DNA of 64,000 nt, taken from NCBI RefSeq assembly GCF_040954645.1, contig NC_092806.1, forward strand, positions 2,914,001-2,978,000. The letters run 5' to 3'. This document shows positions 32,594-45,285 of this stretch, piece by piece. A program made the position numbers and the translations under genes. This stretch comes from Diabrotica undecimpunctata. Taxonomy: Eukaryota; Arthropoda; Insecta; Coleoptera; Chrysomelidae. The notes under the pieces are model-generated. The model did no database searches and was not told the origin of the DNA. It saw only the letters and a list, made by a program, of their open reading frames with translations. The first letter of the stretch is position 1, and the number at the start of each line of letters is the position of its first letter.

Positions 32594-34520
32594 TTTGATA
32601 CAGCTTGGCGCCACCGTATCATCAGATTACTGTACGATTTAGAAATCAAAGGACATTGCCTTGCATTTATAAAAAACTTCTTATATAAAAGATATATCCA
32701 AGTAAGAGTAAATGGTAATTTGTCGTCAAAAGTGGAATTGGAAAATGGTATTTCTCAGGGATCTGTTATAAGTCCTACGCTATTTATAATTGCCATAAAT
32801 GATGTTCTACGAAATTTAAAACTTCCACTTAAAGGCCGCTTATATGCTGACGATCTCGTAATATTTGGTCAAAGCAAAAACTTAAACAATCTCTTACAAC
32901 TTGCACAGAGTTTCTTGTTAGATATTGACAAATGGTCAAAGGAAACTGGATTTATCTTTTCAACAACTAAAACTAAATATATAGTATTTTCCAAAAACAA
33001 AGTCAGTACACCAATCTCATTATATCTATACAACCAATCACTACAACAAAAAGATTCACTAAAATTGCTAGGAGTTACTTTTGACAGAAAGTTAAATTGG
33101 AAAGAACATATCAATAATCTAGCCTGTAAATGTTACAGAAGATTAAATTTACTAAAAATTCTAGCACACAAGAATTTGGGTTCAGACAGGAGTACACTGC
33201 TAATTATATACAGAACTATTATACGATCACAGCTAGACTACGCAGCTATAGCTTACGACTCAGCATCGAAATCAGTACTTAAAAAGCTCGATACTATTCA
33301 TAACACAGCACTCAGAATATACCTGGGAGCTTTTTGTACAACACCGATTGAAAGTTTACTTTGCGAAGCAAATGAATTGTCGTTAAATGATAGAAGAGCT
33401 TACCTTAGTCTAACATATGCAACAAAAATTAAGGATAATGCAAAAAATCCTGTCTATAGAAATACTTTTACTGATAATTACCCAAACCTTAATGCAAATC
33501 ACCGTTCTAATAAACCTTTCTATAAAAGAATAAAAGACCATTTGCATCTGTTTGATATTGTCATACCTGAATGTCTTCCATACACATATGATCATAATCC
33601 ACCTTGGATTCAAAACATACCATCATATAACTTTGAACTTACGTCATTTGATAAAAACTCCACTAATCCTGATCTAATTATTTCCCATTTTAGAAAAATC
33701 ATTAGTCGTTATAAAAATCATACCCAGATATACACTGATGGTTCAAAATCATCCGAAGGTGTGGGAGCGTCTGTAGTAACTCCAGAGAAGGTCCTTAAAT
33801 TCAAACTATCTAATGTTAGTACTATCTATACAGCTGAACTGTATGCTCTCTATCGCGCCATAGAACTAATCAATCTGACAACAAACTCCAAATATATTAT
33901 CTTAACAGACTCACTTAGTGCCATACAAAGCATCCGACAACTGTATCCAAAAAACCCGCTTTTAAAAAAAATTAAAACAGTCCTTCTTTAGGCTTATATC
34001 AATCATAATGAGATAAATTTCATCTGGATCCCATCCCATATAGGAATAAAAGGCAACGAAACTGCTGATCATAGTGCGAAAGACGCGATAGTGAGTGACG
34101 TTTCCGAGATCGTAAACACATCAGTATCAACAGATATAAAAGCTATAAAAATCAATCTTAAGTGCGTGGAAAAATAAATGGAATGTGTCGAATTCAAAAT
34201 TAAAACAAGTGAAACCCAGCATAGAGGCATGGAATGTGTTACTTAAGTCAAGAAGCCAAGAAATAATAGTAACGCGCCTCAGACTCGGACATACTAGGTT
34301 AACGCATGATTACTTTAATAAAAAGTGCGAACCGCCGCGATGTGAGACGTGTAATACGACACTAACAATAATGCACCTACTATGTGAATGTCCCCTCTAC
34401 AATCAACAACGAAGCAATAACAAGATACCAGGAACACTTATAGAAGCTCTAGGTGCAGATTGTAACTTTAACAATACTCTGAATTTTTTGAAAGACATTA
34501 ATAAGTATCACAATATTTAA
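32594..34520 (+). pseudogene. I LINE ORF2 fragment: RT, RNase H, zinc finger
   Basis: The frame enters at FDTAWRHRIIRLLYDLEIKG, the block with the first RT Asp. It continues through NGISQGSVISPTLFIIAIND and the YADDLVIF catalytic site (about 32845), then LLGVTFDRKLNW. RNase H residues are visible: Asp in IYTDGSKSSEG (33735), Glu in YTAELYALYRAIE, Asp in ILTDSLSAIQS, and WIPSHIGIKGNETAD (34030). A TAG at 33989-33991 and a later stop (near 34175) break it. The end 34185-34520 has a finger CETCNTTLTIMHLLCECP. The open frame begins at 32408 in non-element DNA; the first 62 codons are not LINE. Confidence 0.92.
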
Positions 34521-34616
34521 TAAACCAAATTGTAATGAAGTAATTGTACCTAATGTAATCCACTGATTTTTCGCTAATGGCCATTTGGTCGATGCGATTT
34601 TCTAAATAAAAAAAAA
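32594..34616 (+). mobile_element. I-clade LINE, 5'-truncated, with target duplication
   Basis: AGATAACATAAAC is repeated exactly at 32581-32593 and 34617-34629, bounding a 2023-bp insertion that ends in AAATAAA and poly-A. It holds the RT thumb and palm, RNase H and the C-terminal zinc finger of an I-type ORF2. The first half (endonuclease and RT fingers) is lost by 5' truncation. Its 3' UTR resembles that of the ORF2-less copy at 5498-7576. Confidence 0.92.
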
Positions 34617-34629
34617 AGATAACATAAAC

Positions 34630-34705
34630 AAAAGGAATTGATCCACCCAAGAAATAGGATCTAGAAAGCATTCGCTGTTTAACTCTACGCTGGGGTATAT
34701 AATCA

Positions 34706-34780
<75 letters not shown>

Positions 34781-37153
34781 ATTAAGCTGTGAGTCTCGTG
34801 TGCTTTTTGGTAACTACAGAATTTGCCTAATTAATACCTGGTAAAGTTAGCAGATTTTGTAGAGTATTCATTTATCAATATTTTCGAGATTTGACCTTTA
34901 CATTGAAGTCCATTAATCTAAATACCAGCTGTATTTATAAAATGTATAAATACTGTAATATAAAATATAATATTTTACACTTACTTTTACAATAGCAAAT
35001 TAATTTATTTATATCGAGAGTTATCCATTGTGCGCCAGCACTAGACCGTGCCATTAAGCAGCATACAAAACAATTTATAATTGTATCTACATAGTCAACA
35101 AATATTATGTTTTTACCATTTGTTCAAATTTTACACAAACTAGTTATAATAAAATTTAAAATAATATTTTTAAAATATTATTTTAAATACTGTTTTTTTA
35201 TTTTATTGCTTTAACATAAATCGTGCATTTTAGATTTATTATGCTATTTGTTAACGCAAAAACTGATTTACATGGAACATTCATTAACATTAAAAATCAT
35301 TAAAATCAGATTTCCTGAAAACTCAGCAATACCAAGAATTCATTTGTTTAATAAAATTTATTCTAGATATACATATTGTACATTTATTTTAAAATAAACA
35401 AACAAAATGTCATTTAATATAATTTAATTTGCTTTTAAAATATAGTTTTTAAACTAAAATTTTGTTATTGAAGAAAATTGTTTACTTTTGGTTTCGATCA
35501 TGCTATTCAATTTTAACGGGCAGCTCAGTTAGACACCAGACTCAATAAAACACAAGTTTATTCTATAAATAAATAAAAATTAAAATTAAACAAAAATTTA
35601 AAATAAGCAAAATAAAATTAATTTCAATATAATATGTACGTTAAAATAAAATAGGAATCTCAGTGAATAAATCGACAACGCGACTCTCCGTTTTGGTGTT
35701 GATATCTGTGAAAGATAAATATTGGTGATGCTAGGAAGGTTGAAATAAAAGAACGATGTATTGGTCAGTACCTAGACATCGAGAGAGACATCAATACTTA
35801 GTTTAGGTTACAGCCGGCTTAATCGATTACTACTCGATACTGACAAGTCGCAGAAAGCTACCAATCATCACTTGGTTGTCAACAGTAAGGACAGTTTGGC
35901 CTTAAATCGACACTCCAAGATCCGAGTTAGAAGCTCTTACCAGATCAGTACTCTGGCTTAAACTTTGATCTCTGTTGCTATGGATGTCTTTTTGGATCGT
36001 TATCGGTGTTCCATCTACGGCGCTGGTCATCGTTTTATCCCATTTCCTTTAAAAAAATATATGTAACTTACATTTCTTTATGGTGTGAAGCCTACAACGC
36101 CGTAATGCCATCCACCTTACATGGCAACATGACTTTGGTATTTCTGCTGTTGTTGAAAGTTACTCGAAACTTTTTGTTGTGCTCCTGTATTCATATTTGT
36201 TAGAAGTTTGCCTTATTATCATGGATAGGTCTTTGTTACAATTCTTAATAAATTGTGCATCCTCTGTAGTGTGCGGGATTATTTTCCCAACAATTCACGC
36301 ATATACCCCTATTATCTTTAAAGTTTCTTAAATACCAATTAAGTTATCAATACTGAACATTCTTTACATCTAAAATTGCTGTAATTTAGTACTATTAAAA
36401 CTTTAAGTGGTTTTAGGATATGGTTTCCACTTCTAATATCTTAAAAGCATGTAGAAGTTATAGGGAATATTGTGTCCCAGTCAATTAGATTCATTTCAAG
36501 ACTACAGGCGTCATCTATCAAACGAGATTATATGCACAGATCTGGTTTACAGAATATTGGTAGATACGGTGTGGGTAATAATCTTCCCAGTGTCAACTTC
36601 TGAGTTAGTACCTTTGACAAATTTAAAATTTTTTCGAGTGAACATTGTGTTTTTACTTATAATGCTTCTTATTGAACATTTCAATTTATTCCAGGGTAAG
36701 TTCATAATTTTGACAACTTATTAAAGCAATTTTATTAATAAAAAATTTGTTTTTTGACTCAGATTAAATACAAAATACACACACAATAATATAATGCAAA
36801 ATATACGTTTAAGTTTATGTACGGATTTTTTGTTTTTAAGGTTTTTTGTCATTTTTGTAATCTTTTTAAAATATTTTTGACGAAATGGATATGCAGAGAA
36901 CATAAACAATATGAATCTTTTATTCACGTTAAAAAATGTGTTTCGGCTAGGATCATATTTCATGACAATTTCACGACATCTTCCGAATTTTGTATAAGTC
37001 ATAGATTAACTCATTGGTTTCTAAAATATCTATATATTAACAGTGTCTGTCATTATTTAGTACAAAGAAGTAACAAACTATTTCTTTAATTTTTGAGACT
37101 ATTTGTGCAAAGACAATCTAAAAACATCTCACAGAACAAGAACTGACAAACAT
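34630..37153. other. AT-rich spacer with a (TA)n microsatellite
   Basis: Contains (TA)n at 34713-34777. A GC-richer part at about 35640-36020 has CTCTCCG, CAGCCGGC and TACGGCGCTGG. No protein match was seen; open frames up to 93 codons (36721-37002, 36817-37089) overlap each other and are AT-rich. I considered an LTR for 35520-36030 but found no repeat partner. Confidence 0.45.
34713..34777. repeat. (TA)n microsatellite
   Basis: About 65 bp of uninterrupted TA dinucleotides. A slippage-prone simple repeat. Confidence 0.98.
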
Positions 37154-39370
37154 AATGACATCAATTGAACGTGGTGAAGATAAATTCGGGATATCTGATA
37201 TGGTCATGGCCATCTATTCCGATATTGATGAGGATTCTGACGAGGAAGACAATTGACCGATTCCTTCAACACGGTACATCCCAATATTACGCCAACACCC
37301 TAATGTTTCAACTTGGAGCCTCCTTAGCTCCAAATGTCAGTATAAATCACATTAACAAAGCAGAAGACATATTGACACAACTGACTCGTCTTACGTGGAA
37401 AGAGAATATGATGAAGAGATGCAGCCAACTATCACAAAATATGACTGAACCAAATCTTCTTAGCATTATCATCATCATTCTGCCTTTACAACCCTACGTG
37501 GGTCCTAGTCTCCTCAAGAATTTCTCTCCAGTCGTCTCTATCCATCGCCTTTCTCCGCCAAGCACGTATTCCCATATTTCTAATGTCTTCATCGATGTTA
37601 TCAAATAACCTTGTTCTAGGTCTTCCTCTTCTTCTCTGGCCAGTGGGTTCATCAAGGAGCGTTTTTCTAGCTGGGTCATTTTGTTCCATCCGCATTACAT
37701 GCCTTATCCACCTCAGACATGCTTCGATGACGTCGTTTTCTATAACAAGTGGTCGTAGTGTTTGTGGTTGCATGCTAATTTTCATATACTTCGTTTTGTT
37801 GATGTTTATTATTAAACCCAATTTGTAGCTGATTCTTTTAATGCTACATACGCCTCTCGTACAGCGTTTTCCGTTCTCCCAACAATATTGATATCATCAG
37901 CATAGGCCAGGATTTGCACTGATTTATTATATATTGAAGTAGTGGTTGTGATTTGTAACATATGTATTACTTTTTCCAGAGCCAGATTGAACAGTATACA
38001 GGATCTTCTTACCAACCAATAAAAATCTGCCATGCTCATGTTACTAGTAAAATTGAACCTAACGTTCAAACTGACACAAGCAGTCCAATGTTAATTTTAA
38101 GCTTATGTCTGACGGAAAAATATTTACTGCTAATAGTAACTCAAAGTAAGTTTTATGCTCATCAAAAAATGCTTGTTATTAGAATAGTTAAAATCGTTTC
38201 TTAACATGGTTTTATACGTGGGGTTCAATTACCTTCCTATTATGAAACTGTATTCGTTCAATGATAAAAACCTTTGTTCTAAAAAAATTGGAAGAATTAT
38301 GCCCCTAGAGAAGTTTCTAAAAACTATGAGGTTTATCCACCTAAACGACAACATGAAAATACCACAGAATGATGATTTGATCTAAATGATTCGACAAATG
38401 TTACGATTTACGTCTATTTATAAATCACTTGAAGAAGACATTTGCACGTGTTGGAATTCATCGCAGAATATAGCAATAGATGAGTCAACGATTGGTTTCA
38501 AGGGACGCTCCTCAATGAAATAATACCTTCCTATGAAGTCCATCCATGGGGATTTAAAGTTTAGGTTTTTTTGAGCTGAGACAGGTTTGCTACTAGATTA
38601 TGACGTGTATACCAAAAGGGACGATAATATTGATAAAATAGGACAAGGAAAAAAAATTTAATTATTGCGGAAGAAGTTTTTTGGAAATAATTATTGTCTA
38701 TATTTTAATAATTTTTTAATAATTTAATAATAACAAGCATAAGGCTTGTTAAGAGGTTGCTCATTGATAATATATTTTTCCCTGAAACAATTATATAAAA
38801 TACAAATGACTATCGTAAATGCCTAAAGCCTGATAAAGAAATGCATCAGGATGATTACGACTTTACAAATGCAGGTGATGTTGGAATTGTAAAGTGAAAA
38901 GACCTGTAAAAGTACATGAGAGCAGTCATTCTACTGCGTAAATCGCAAATCACGTAGATGGTTGATAAAGATTTTTCATTACCTCTTTGAGGCTTAAGTT
39001 GTAAACAGTTACATAGTATACAAGATTACCATGAAAGAGGAGCGAAAGAAGCCTTAATCGCAACTTTTTAATACTGGTCAATTTTAGTCAACTGTGTTGA
39101 CTGCAGGTACCACAAAAAGGGAGAAATGGTAAAACATGGGTCCGTAATATAAGAAAATTCTGTTTTTTAAGGCTTTTAAACATAGAAGCTCATGTTTCAA
39201 AGAAGATCAATACATAACGTCGATGTGGCTTATGCAGTACAAAAAAAAGAAAAGAGAAGTAATATGATTTGTGTTAAGTGTAATGTGGTCCTATGTAAGG
39301 GGCGCTTTGCACCGTTTCGTATAGCTAAGCATAAAGTGGCATACAATTACCAAGTTTTGTGATTTTTAAT
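37154..39370 (+). mobile_element. piggyBac element 5, split by a LINE insertion
   Basis: Transposase sequence runs 37154-37453 and 38012-39370, with a LINE fragment (37463-38002) between a 9-bp duplicate ATCTTCTTA (37454-37462, 38003-38011). A possible 3' terminus GCCACCTAAAGGG lies at 39606-39618, followed by TTGA, a decayed TTAA. The 5' end was not found. Confidence 0.75.
37154..39370 (+). pseudogene. piggyBac transposase 5, decayed
   Basis: An acidic N-terminus MTSIERGEDKF...IYSDIDEDSDEEDN opens at 37154. After the LINE, pieces include IVTQSKFYAHQK (about 38135), MPLEKFLKTMRFIHLNDNMK (about 38298) and the first Asp in AIDESTIGFKGRSSM (38476). LLDYDVYTKRD follows (about 38595), then RKSRRWLIKIFHYLF (about 38945) and VVNSYIVY (about 39000). 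A Cys-rich end reads MICVKCNVVLCKGRF (about 39260). The second and third Asp blocks are degraded beyond clear recognition. Many stops mark it as old. Confidence 0.78.
37463..38002 (-). mobile_element. LINE fragment inserted in piggyBac 5
   Basis: On the minus strand: ILFNLALEKVIHML, the catalytic YADDINIVGRTENAV (about 37895) and GLIININKTKYMKIS. Then an internal deletion joins VIENDVIEA directly to LRWIRHVMRMEQNDPARKT, and the end is GQRRRGRPRTRLFDN...RDDWREILEE. It finishes in an ATGATGATGATAATG-like 3' tail. The 9-bp direct repeat ATCTTCTTA on both sides marks the insertion. It is 5'-truncated and shares its family with the fragment at 28730-29430. Confidence 0.88.
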
Positions 39371-40655
39371 TTATCATTGTATGTTTAACTATAAAATTTT
39401 TTATTAGCGGAAAAATATTATACCACTGAAATTTATGTAAAATTAAAAAGCATTATAGTTTACAGGGATAAATATTTATTACCTTAAAAAAACTGTTTTT
39501 TTTTGTAATAAATTGTATATTAATAATTGTAGCTTTAAATTCCTTTTAATCTTATTTTATAATTGAAGGCAAAATATGTTAAAAAAATATAATTGCCAGT
39601 TTCTTGCCACCTAAAGGGTTGATGTAACTTATTTGTTATAATTAAGAAGTAAGTAGACTCACTATAACATATTAACTCAATATAGAATATTGAGTTATTC
39701 TGTATTATTTAATCGTATTATATATTGTTCACTTAGCATATATTATATCCTACATTGTCTTAAACACAATATACTCACATTGTAGTTTAGTACTTAATAT
39801 TCAAATCTCTTGTTTGCACTATTACACAGTCTTTCTCCAGACACCACTTCATATTCCATCTACTTTTCCCCCGAGTGAAGAACTATTTCTAACGTAAGTG
39901 TTATTTAGTGCTTCATTAACGGTGAAGCACTTTCTGGGATATTAAGTTGTGGTATACCCTAATTTACAACAGCCTCCCATTTAACTAAGTGCAGGAGCTT
40001 CGTACAATGTTAATTTTCTCAAATAATTTAATGCATACTATTCATGTCTTGGAAATTATTAGGAAACGCAAATGTTGTCTCGTAGTTTTTGTTAATATAT
40101 CTTTGTAGAATATAAATTCTAATGTGGCTATACGAGTAGATATTCTGCTTTGCTAAGAACAGGTGCTTATTATATCGTAGTAGGTTTGTATTGTTCCCTT
40201 AACAGCTACACATGTATCAAATTAAATATACCAAATATTTCATGTAGGGCACAAAACACAATAAATAGTTATAAAAATTTATGTATTTTTATCAGGATTT
40301 TACCGATACGGAAAACTCCTCAATTTAAAAATTTAATTTAATGGAGACATTTTATGAAAATTTTTTGATAAAGATTTTTAGATTAGAAATACTTATTTTT
40401 TAGGCCTCTTCACTTCCAGTCAAATTGTTAGCTTCCCTAACGACATCCTCGGCTTATTTGTTGACTTGTTTTAAGTCTTGTTGGGTACATGTTTGTTATA
40501 TTATTATTGGTTTGTATAGCGTCATAGTCACACAGATTAGCGGAGTTCCACTTTTTCAGATTCTATTTGAAGCAGGTGACTCCACTCCATAGCCAGTTTA
40601 GTAGTTCCTACATACAGAAGTGTAGGTTTGATCCGGCAAGTAGTTTCTTCTATAG
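39371..40655. other. AT-rich spacer
   Basis: Nothing recognised, apart from the possible piggyBac 5 terminus at 39606-39618. Confidence 0.5.
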
Positions 40656-40659
40656 ATAT

Positions 40660-41285
40660 TGTAAATTTGAACCTGATTTGAAATGCCTTTGGAGATCTAT
40701 AGTGACCAAAAAAGGAATTTCGAGATTTATTTCAGGGAATGTGTGATAGATTAAAAATAAAGATAATAAAAACTGCAGTCTATCACACGCAATCGGATGG
40801 AATGATACTTTGAATAAGATTGATGGCAAGTACTTATTGGCAAGTTAATGAATCAATTGTTCAAACACCAAAAAATGTCCTATGTGGACGCTAGATGCAA
40901 AATGGACTTTGTTCTGAACAGTTCGGATGTCAACTTGGAGAAGATATAGCAGGTTAAGATTATACAAAAGAATTGCGAATAAGAAAAGAAGATTTAATTA
41001 AGATCACTAGAAATATATTAAAGAAATCATACAATACCCAAGCCGAAAATAGATGTTTTATGAATAATGACAAAGTCTGACTTTACGGTCCAAATAAGTG
41101 AAAAAATTGTATTTCAAAATGTTCTGGGAAGGTCCTTACCTTATTAGGGAGTACACTAACGATGTCGTCTACTGGATAAGCAATATTTCGAAGGCAAAAC
41201 TGGTGACAATACACCATAACCAGCTGCTGTTAGCCGAACAAGACCACGACGTAGATAAAGATGTGAAGATAAACCAAGTTTAACA
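40660..41285 (+). pseudogene. Gypsy-type LTR retrotransposon integrase C-terminal part
   Basis: Plus-strand pieces are EIYSDQKRNFE (about 40693, with the second integrase catalytic Asp) and KTAVYHTQSDGM (about 40770). RKEDLIKITRNILKKSYN (about 40985) and NDKV-LYGPNK (about 41070) follow. A 61-codon frame 41098-41283 reads MFWEGPYLIREYTNDVVYWI and KLVTIHHNQLLL, the GPY/F module at the end of Gypsy integrases. Stops and shifts separate them. No LTR was found nearby, so the copy is an isolated remnant. Confidence 0.78.
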
Positions 41286-41289
41286 AATA

Positions 41290-41949
41290 CCAGACCTCAT
41301 ATTTGAGGAATTTATAGAGGTATCAGCAAAGCAAGACATGGTGTTACTACTGAAGAAAAGCAAGATTTACTCACACTTCCACACGACTACTCACTGGCCC
41401 GTATAACTCCGACTAGTATTATAGACGCACAAGAATTGACATTTATCTGTCAAAGGATGACTTCTTTTTACTTACAGTAGCTTCGTAGTGTTGGAGATTG
41501 TCTTTGTTTTCTCTATTGACCCTAACGTTACTAATTGACCTTAAACTTTTTTTTTAATACGTCAACCATTCAACAAAATTATTAAAATTTGCTATAGACA
41601 AAGTAAAACAAAGACATTTTTTGTTCATATACAAATAATAAAGATGGAATGGTCGTTGCAAACAACCAGTTCCTCAGTGTGACAGAGAAAACTGACGCTA
41701 GGCAGTTCCTGCATATCTTTTTAATGGTCCTGGTTTATGAAGCACGAAAAATTCTTATTAGCTATTTAGGTTACGTGATCGATAAACCTGGTAAATTAGA
41801 AAGAGATGTAGATATTGCTTTGCATTAGTTTACTTTGCCGCACTGGGAAAACGAGGTGGTATGACAATGCTTAGCCTATCGGGTATTATATGTCTATGTT
41901 TCTGTTATGGCATCCACAGGCCCACATTTTCTCTTTTTCTTGCAAAATA
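41290..41949. other. spacer
   Basis: Sequence after the Gypsy integrase; no recognised coding match or LTR. Confidence 0.45.
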
Positions 41950-44870
41950 ATATAACGAGAAAACGTAATTTAATTTATTTATTTAGCGTATGGCATTTCG
42001 ACACATCTACAATAATACTAAACATAACAATAAACGTTAAAATTTACTGAAATATGAAAATAATTAAATCATGCCCAGTGTATAGGCAAACGTCGAGGTT
42101 GTTTACTCAAAGTCTTGTAAACTGCCCTCTTAGGGTCGCTGATGGCACTTCTTTGCTATGTGCTTGATAAATTGGACCTCGCCGCAACTGCATGACAATG
42201 ATGGTAGCTTGCCCCATTTGTGCAACATATCTGCACATCGACCATGTTAAGTTCTGATGCGGTTAAGTGTGCACCAGGTTTTACGTAAAAGGTCAAATCC
42301 AGGAGGTGTCTCTATGATGCAAGGTATGGCTGTATTTCGTTGAGCTGCCGAGCATTCATGGATCCATTTGAACCCTGTGGCTGTTTCTGATTCTGCAGTT
42401 TATATTGGAGATTTTCTGGAGTGCAGTCGACTTTTGGTTGAATCTTCTATATAGTTGTAAATCGGCATTGCCCGTGTTGCTAAGTTATATTCTTTGGTAA
42501 GCAGATTGAGTCGGCGAAGATGTGGTGGTGAAATGTCGCTCAGCACTAGTAGCCAATGTGATGGTGTAAATTAGATTACTCTAGCGATTATTCTCATGGT
42601 GTAATTTAGCTAGACATCTATATTTTTAACGTTAGCACTGTTGATCCATGTTGGCGCGCAGTATTCTGCTACGGAATAAACAAGAGCTAAGCCTGAAGAT
42701 CTAAGTGTGGATGCCAATGCCCATCATGTTGTGCTGCAGAGCTTCTGAATGATGTTATTTCTGGTCTTTAGCTTCTCGGCAACTATACTTAAATGTTCTC
42801 TAAAGCTTAACGTTTTGCCCAAGGCCACGCCTAGATATTTTAAATGTTTATTGCAATTGAGTCGTGTGTCATCAAAGTGAACGTTAAGGGTTCTTGACGT
42901 CAGATTGTTGTTTAGGTAGACGCAGGTTACTTCGGTCTTGGAAGCATTGGAGCGATGTCTTCATTTTTGAAAGTAATTTCCCACAACCTCTAGGTCTTCT
43001 GTAAGAATCTCTTCAGCTTTTTCTAGTGACTTTGTTTGAGTTAATAAAGCCCAGTCATCAGCATAACCTTTGTTAATGTTGTCGGCATGTCTGCGATGTA
43101 AAGGCTAAAAAGCAGTGGTTGCGAGTACCGAGCCTTGTGGCAGAGCATTTTAAAATACTCTGTCGGTGAGCATATTTTCTATTAATCTAGCGGTGAATTT
43201 GCAAGGAATAGTGCATAAGAGTTTATAAATCATTCCTTTTCGCCAGACGGTGTCAAAAGCAGCTAACAGATCTAAGAACGCAGCAGAACTGTTCAGTTTT
43301 CTTTGAAAGCCGGCTTCTATGTAAGTACAGAGAGATAACACATGGTCTGTGCAACCTCGATTTGGTCTACAAACTACTTGCTCAATTGGTATAGCTTTGA
43401 GGATTGTTGGGCTTATTCTGTTAAAAATTAGTCTTTTGAGTAGTTTATACATTATAGTCAGTAGATCAATTGGTCGATAGCTTTTTGGGAAGTCAGCTGG
43501 TTTACCCGGTTTTAGTATTGCTATGATTTTTGAGTGTTGGAATTCCCGTGGGAGTTTGCTGGTCCAAAATTATGTTTGTAAAAAAAATGTTATAGTCAGG
43601 TTTTGGTGTATTTTTTGCAATTAAGTATAAATTCGGGGTGGATGCCGTCAACATCTAGAGCTTTAGGGAGAAAAAGGCGATATCTATTTCTTTAATTGTA
43701 AAAGGACGAGAGTGTTTAGTTTCGATTACTTGCGAGTTTGAGGTTTTTAAATGTTTCTTTGTCTCGTGTGTGAGCTTTATCTCAGGTAGCTCTTGATGTC
43801 GAAACAATATGAGATGCCACTAAGTTTGGGTTTATACCTGCTTTCCGTTGTTGAAAGTTTTTACTATCTCCATATTTCCTTATTGGGGACCAGGCTTTCC
43901 AAATTTCTTTTTGAAAGTTTAGGTTTTCTACTGTCTCATTCCATTTGTGGTGTTGTGTTGCATTCAGACTATGAATAAGTTTATCTGCGATCTTTTGGTC
44001 TCCAGTTTCAAAAAAGTTCTGGTATAATATATCACTATTGTGACACCATCCCGGGATATATTCTTTTCGATAACCTCTAGGTATGCTCTTCTTTACTGTG
44101 CTTATCACAGCCCTGACCAAACGACCATAGCTCTTACTAATAAAAGGTATTCAGCCCAAGGACTTATCAAGGTCAGAGAAGTGAACTTTTGCCAGTCTGC
44201 TCATGAAAAGTTCTATCTTGGTCTTTTGAATTGATTTAATTAGGGGAATTTGTATACCCAGCTCTACAACTTGGCGATGCTGGCTGTGTGAAAAATCTGG
44301 AAGAACACTTTTTGTGGCTATCAGAGGGGCGTTGTTACAGTTGCTTAATACGAAACATAAGTCAGGGTTGTACTCTCTGTTCCTTGGCTAATTTAAATTT
44401 GCCTTTGTGTTTAACATCAAAAATGAGATATAAATGCTTATCTTCAGTCTATTTTACAAGTTATTGTCATTTATGTCAATCTCCCCGTATTTCTGTTGCT
44501 CCTGATGACTATTGAAATCTCTTACATACAACGCTGGATGGGGATAAGTTTCTAAAACGTGCGTTGGCCATTGCTGCCTGGAGGTTTATAGACGTTGGTG
44601 ATAGTCATGCTTCCGACTTTTGTAACAACGGTTTGTATGTTGTCCTCAGAGAAGGTGGCTACAAGGGATGCGTTTTCTATATTTGTTTTTATGTATGTGG
44701 CTGTGCCGTATGTTTGATGATAGGTAGCACCCAACAGTTGGTAACCTGGTATTTTTCCCCATTTTCGGAGATCATGTTCTATTATACAGTAGGTTTCCTA
44801 TATGGCATATACGTTGAAAGATACTGGCTTTTAGCATGGCTTAGGTTTTTTATATTAATGTGACAAATTC
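41950..44870 (-). mobile_element. Jockey-type LINE ORF2, nearly full length but decayed
   Basis: From right to left: an endonuclease start NLSHAKSQYLST (about 44855), then TYIKTNIENASLVATFSEDN and ITNVYKPPGSN (44552-44734). The linker to RT is a 112-codon frame (43782-44120, VRAVISTVKKSIPRGYRKEY). The RT block 43150-43452 has KLLKRLIFNRISP, then PNRGCTDHVLSLCTYIEAGF and FLDLLAAFDTVWRKGM. The rest of RT and the thumb are readable in pieces to about 42080. Shifts and stops occur throughout, and the YADD region is degraded. ORF1 is absent. It is the longest LINE in the window. Confidence 0.85.
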
Positions 44871-45283
44871 GAACTGAAAGCGCGATTAGTCTAGTAGAAT
44901 AGCTCTGAAAAGTGCTTGTCGGTAAGTTTTGAGTCATACTTTTTATGTACTTTAATGTTTGGGTATTTATAAAAAAAGATATGCTAAAATACCAAAAAAA
45001 TATAAGTATAGGTTTTAAAAAATACTGTTTCTGACTGAGTTTGCTTAAAATATTTTAAACAATAATAAACGTCATTGCAAAAATCACAAGTTATATCTGT
45101 TCTTCCTTCTTAGTTTCAGATATGATTAAGTATTCTATTTTGTTGCCTTGTCTAAAAGTATATACGGACAATTTTGTTTTTGTACAACAGACAACATCGT
45201 GTTGTAACAACACAACAAAATTAAATGCATCATAAATAAAATTTATAAAATTTCACAAATAATAATTATTTTGACCCTATAAA
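44871..45283. other. AT-rich spacer
   Basis: No features. ACAACATCGTGTTGT at 45191-45205 is a short perfect dyad of no evident role. Confidence 0.5.
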
Positions 45284-45285
45284 TA

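Noticed and set aside
34713..34777. (TA)n as an origin or regulatory element
   Set aside because: A simple microsatellite; nothing around it supports a function.
35520..36030. Possible solo LTR
   Set aside because: No terminal TG...CA pair, target duplicate or second copy was found in the window.
36721..37089. Two overlapping 90-codon frames on opposite strands
   Set aside because: AT-rich, low-complexity (Phe/Lys) translations without motifs.
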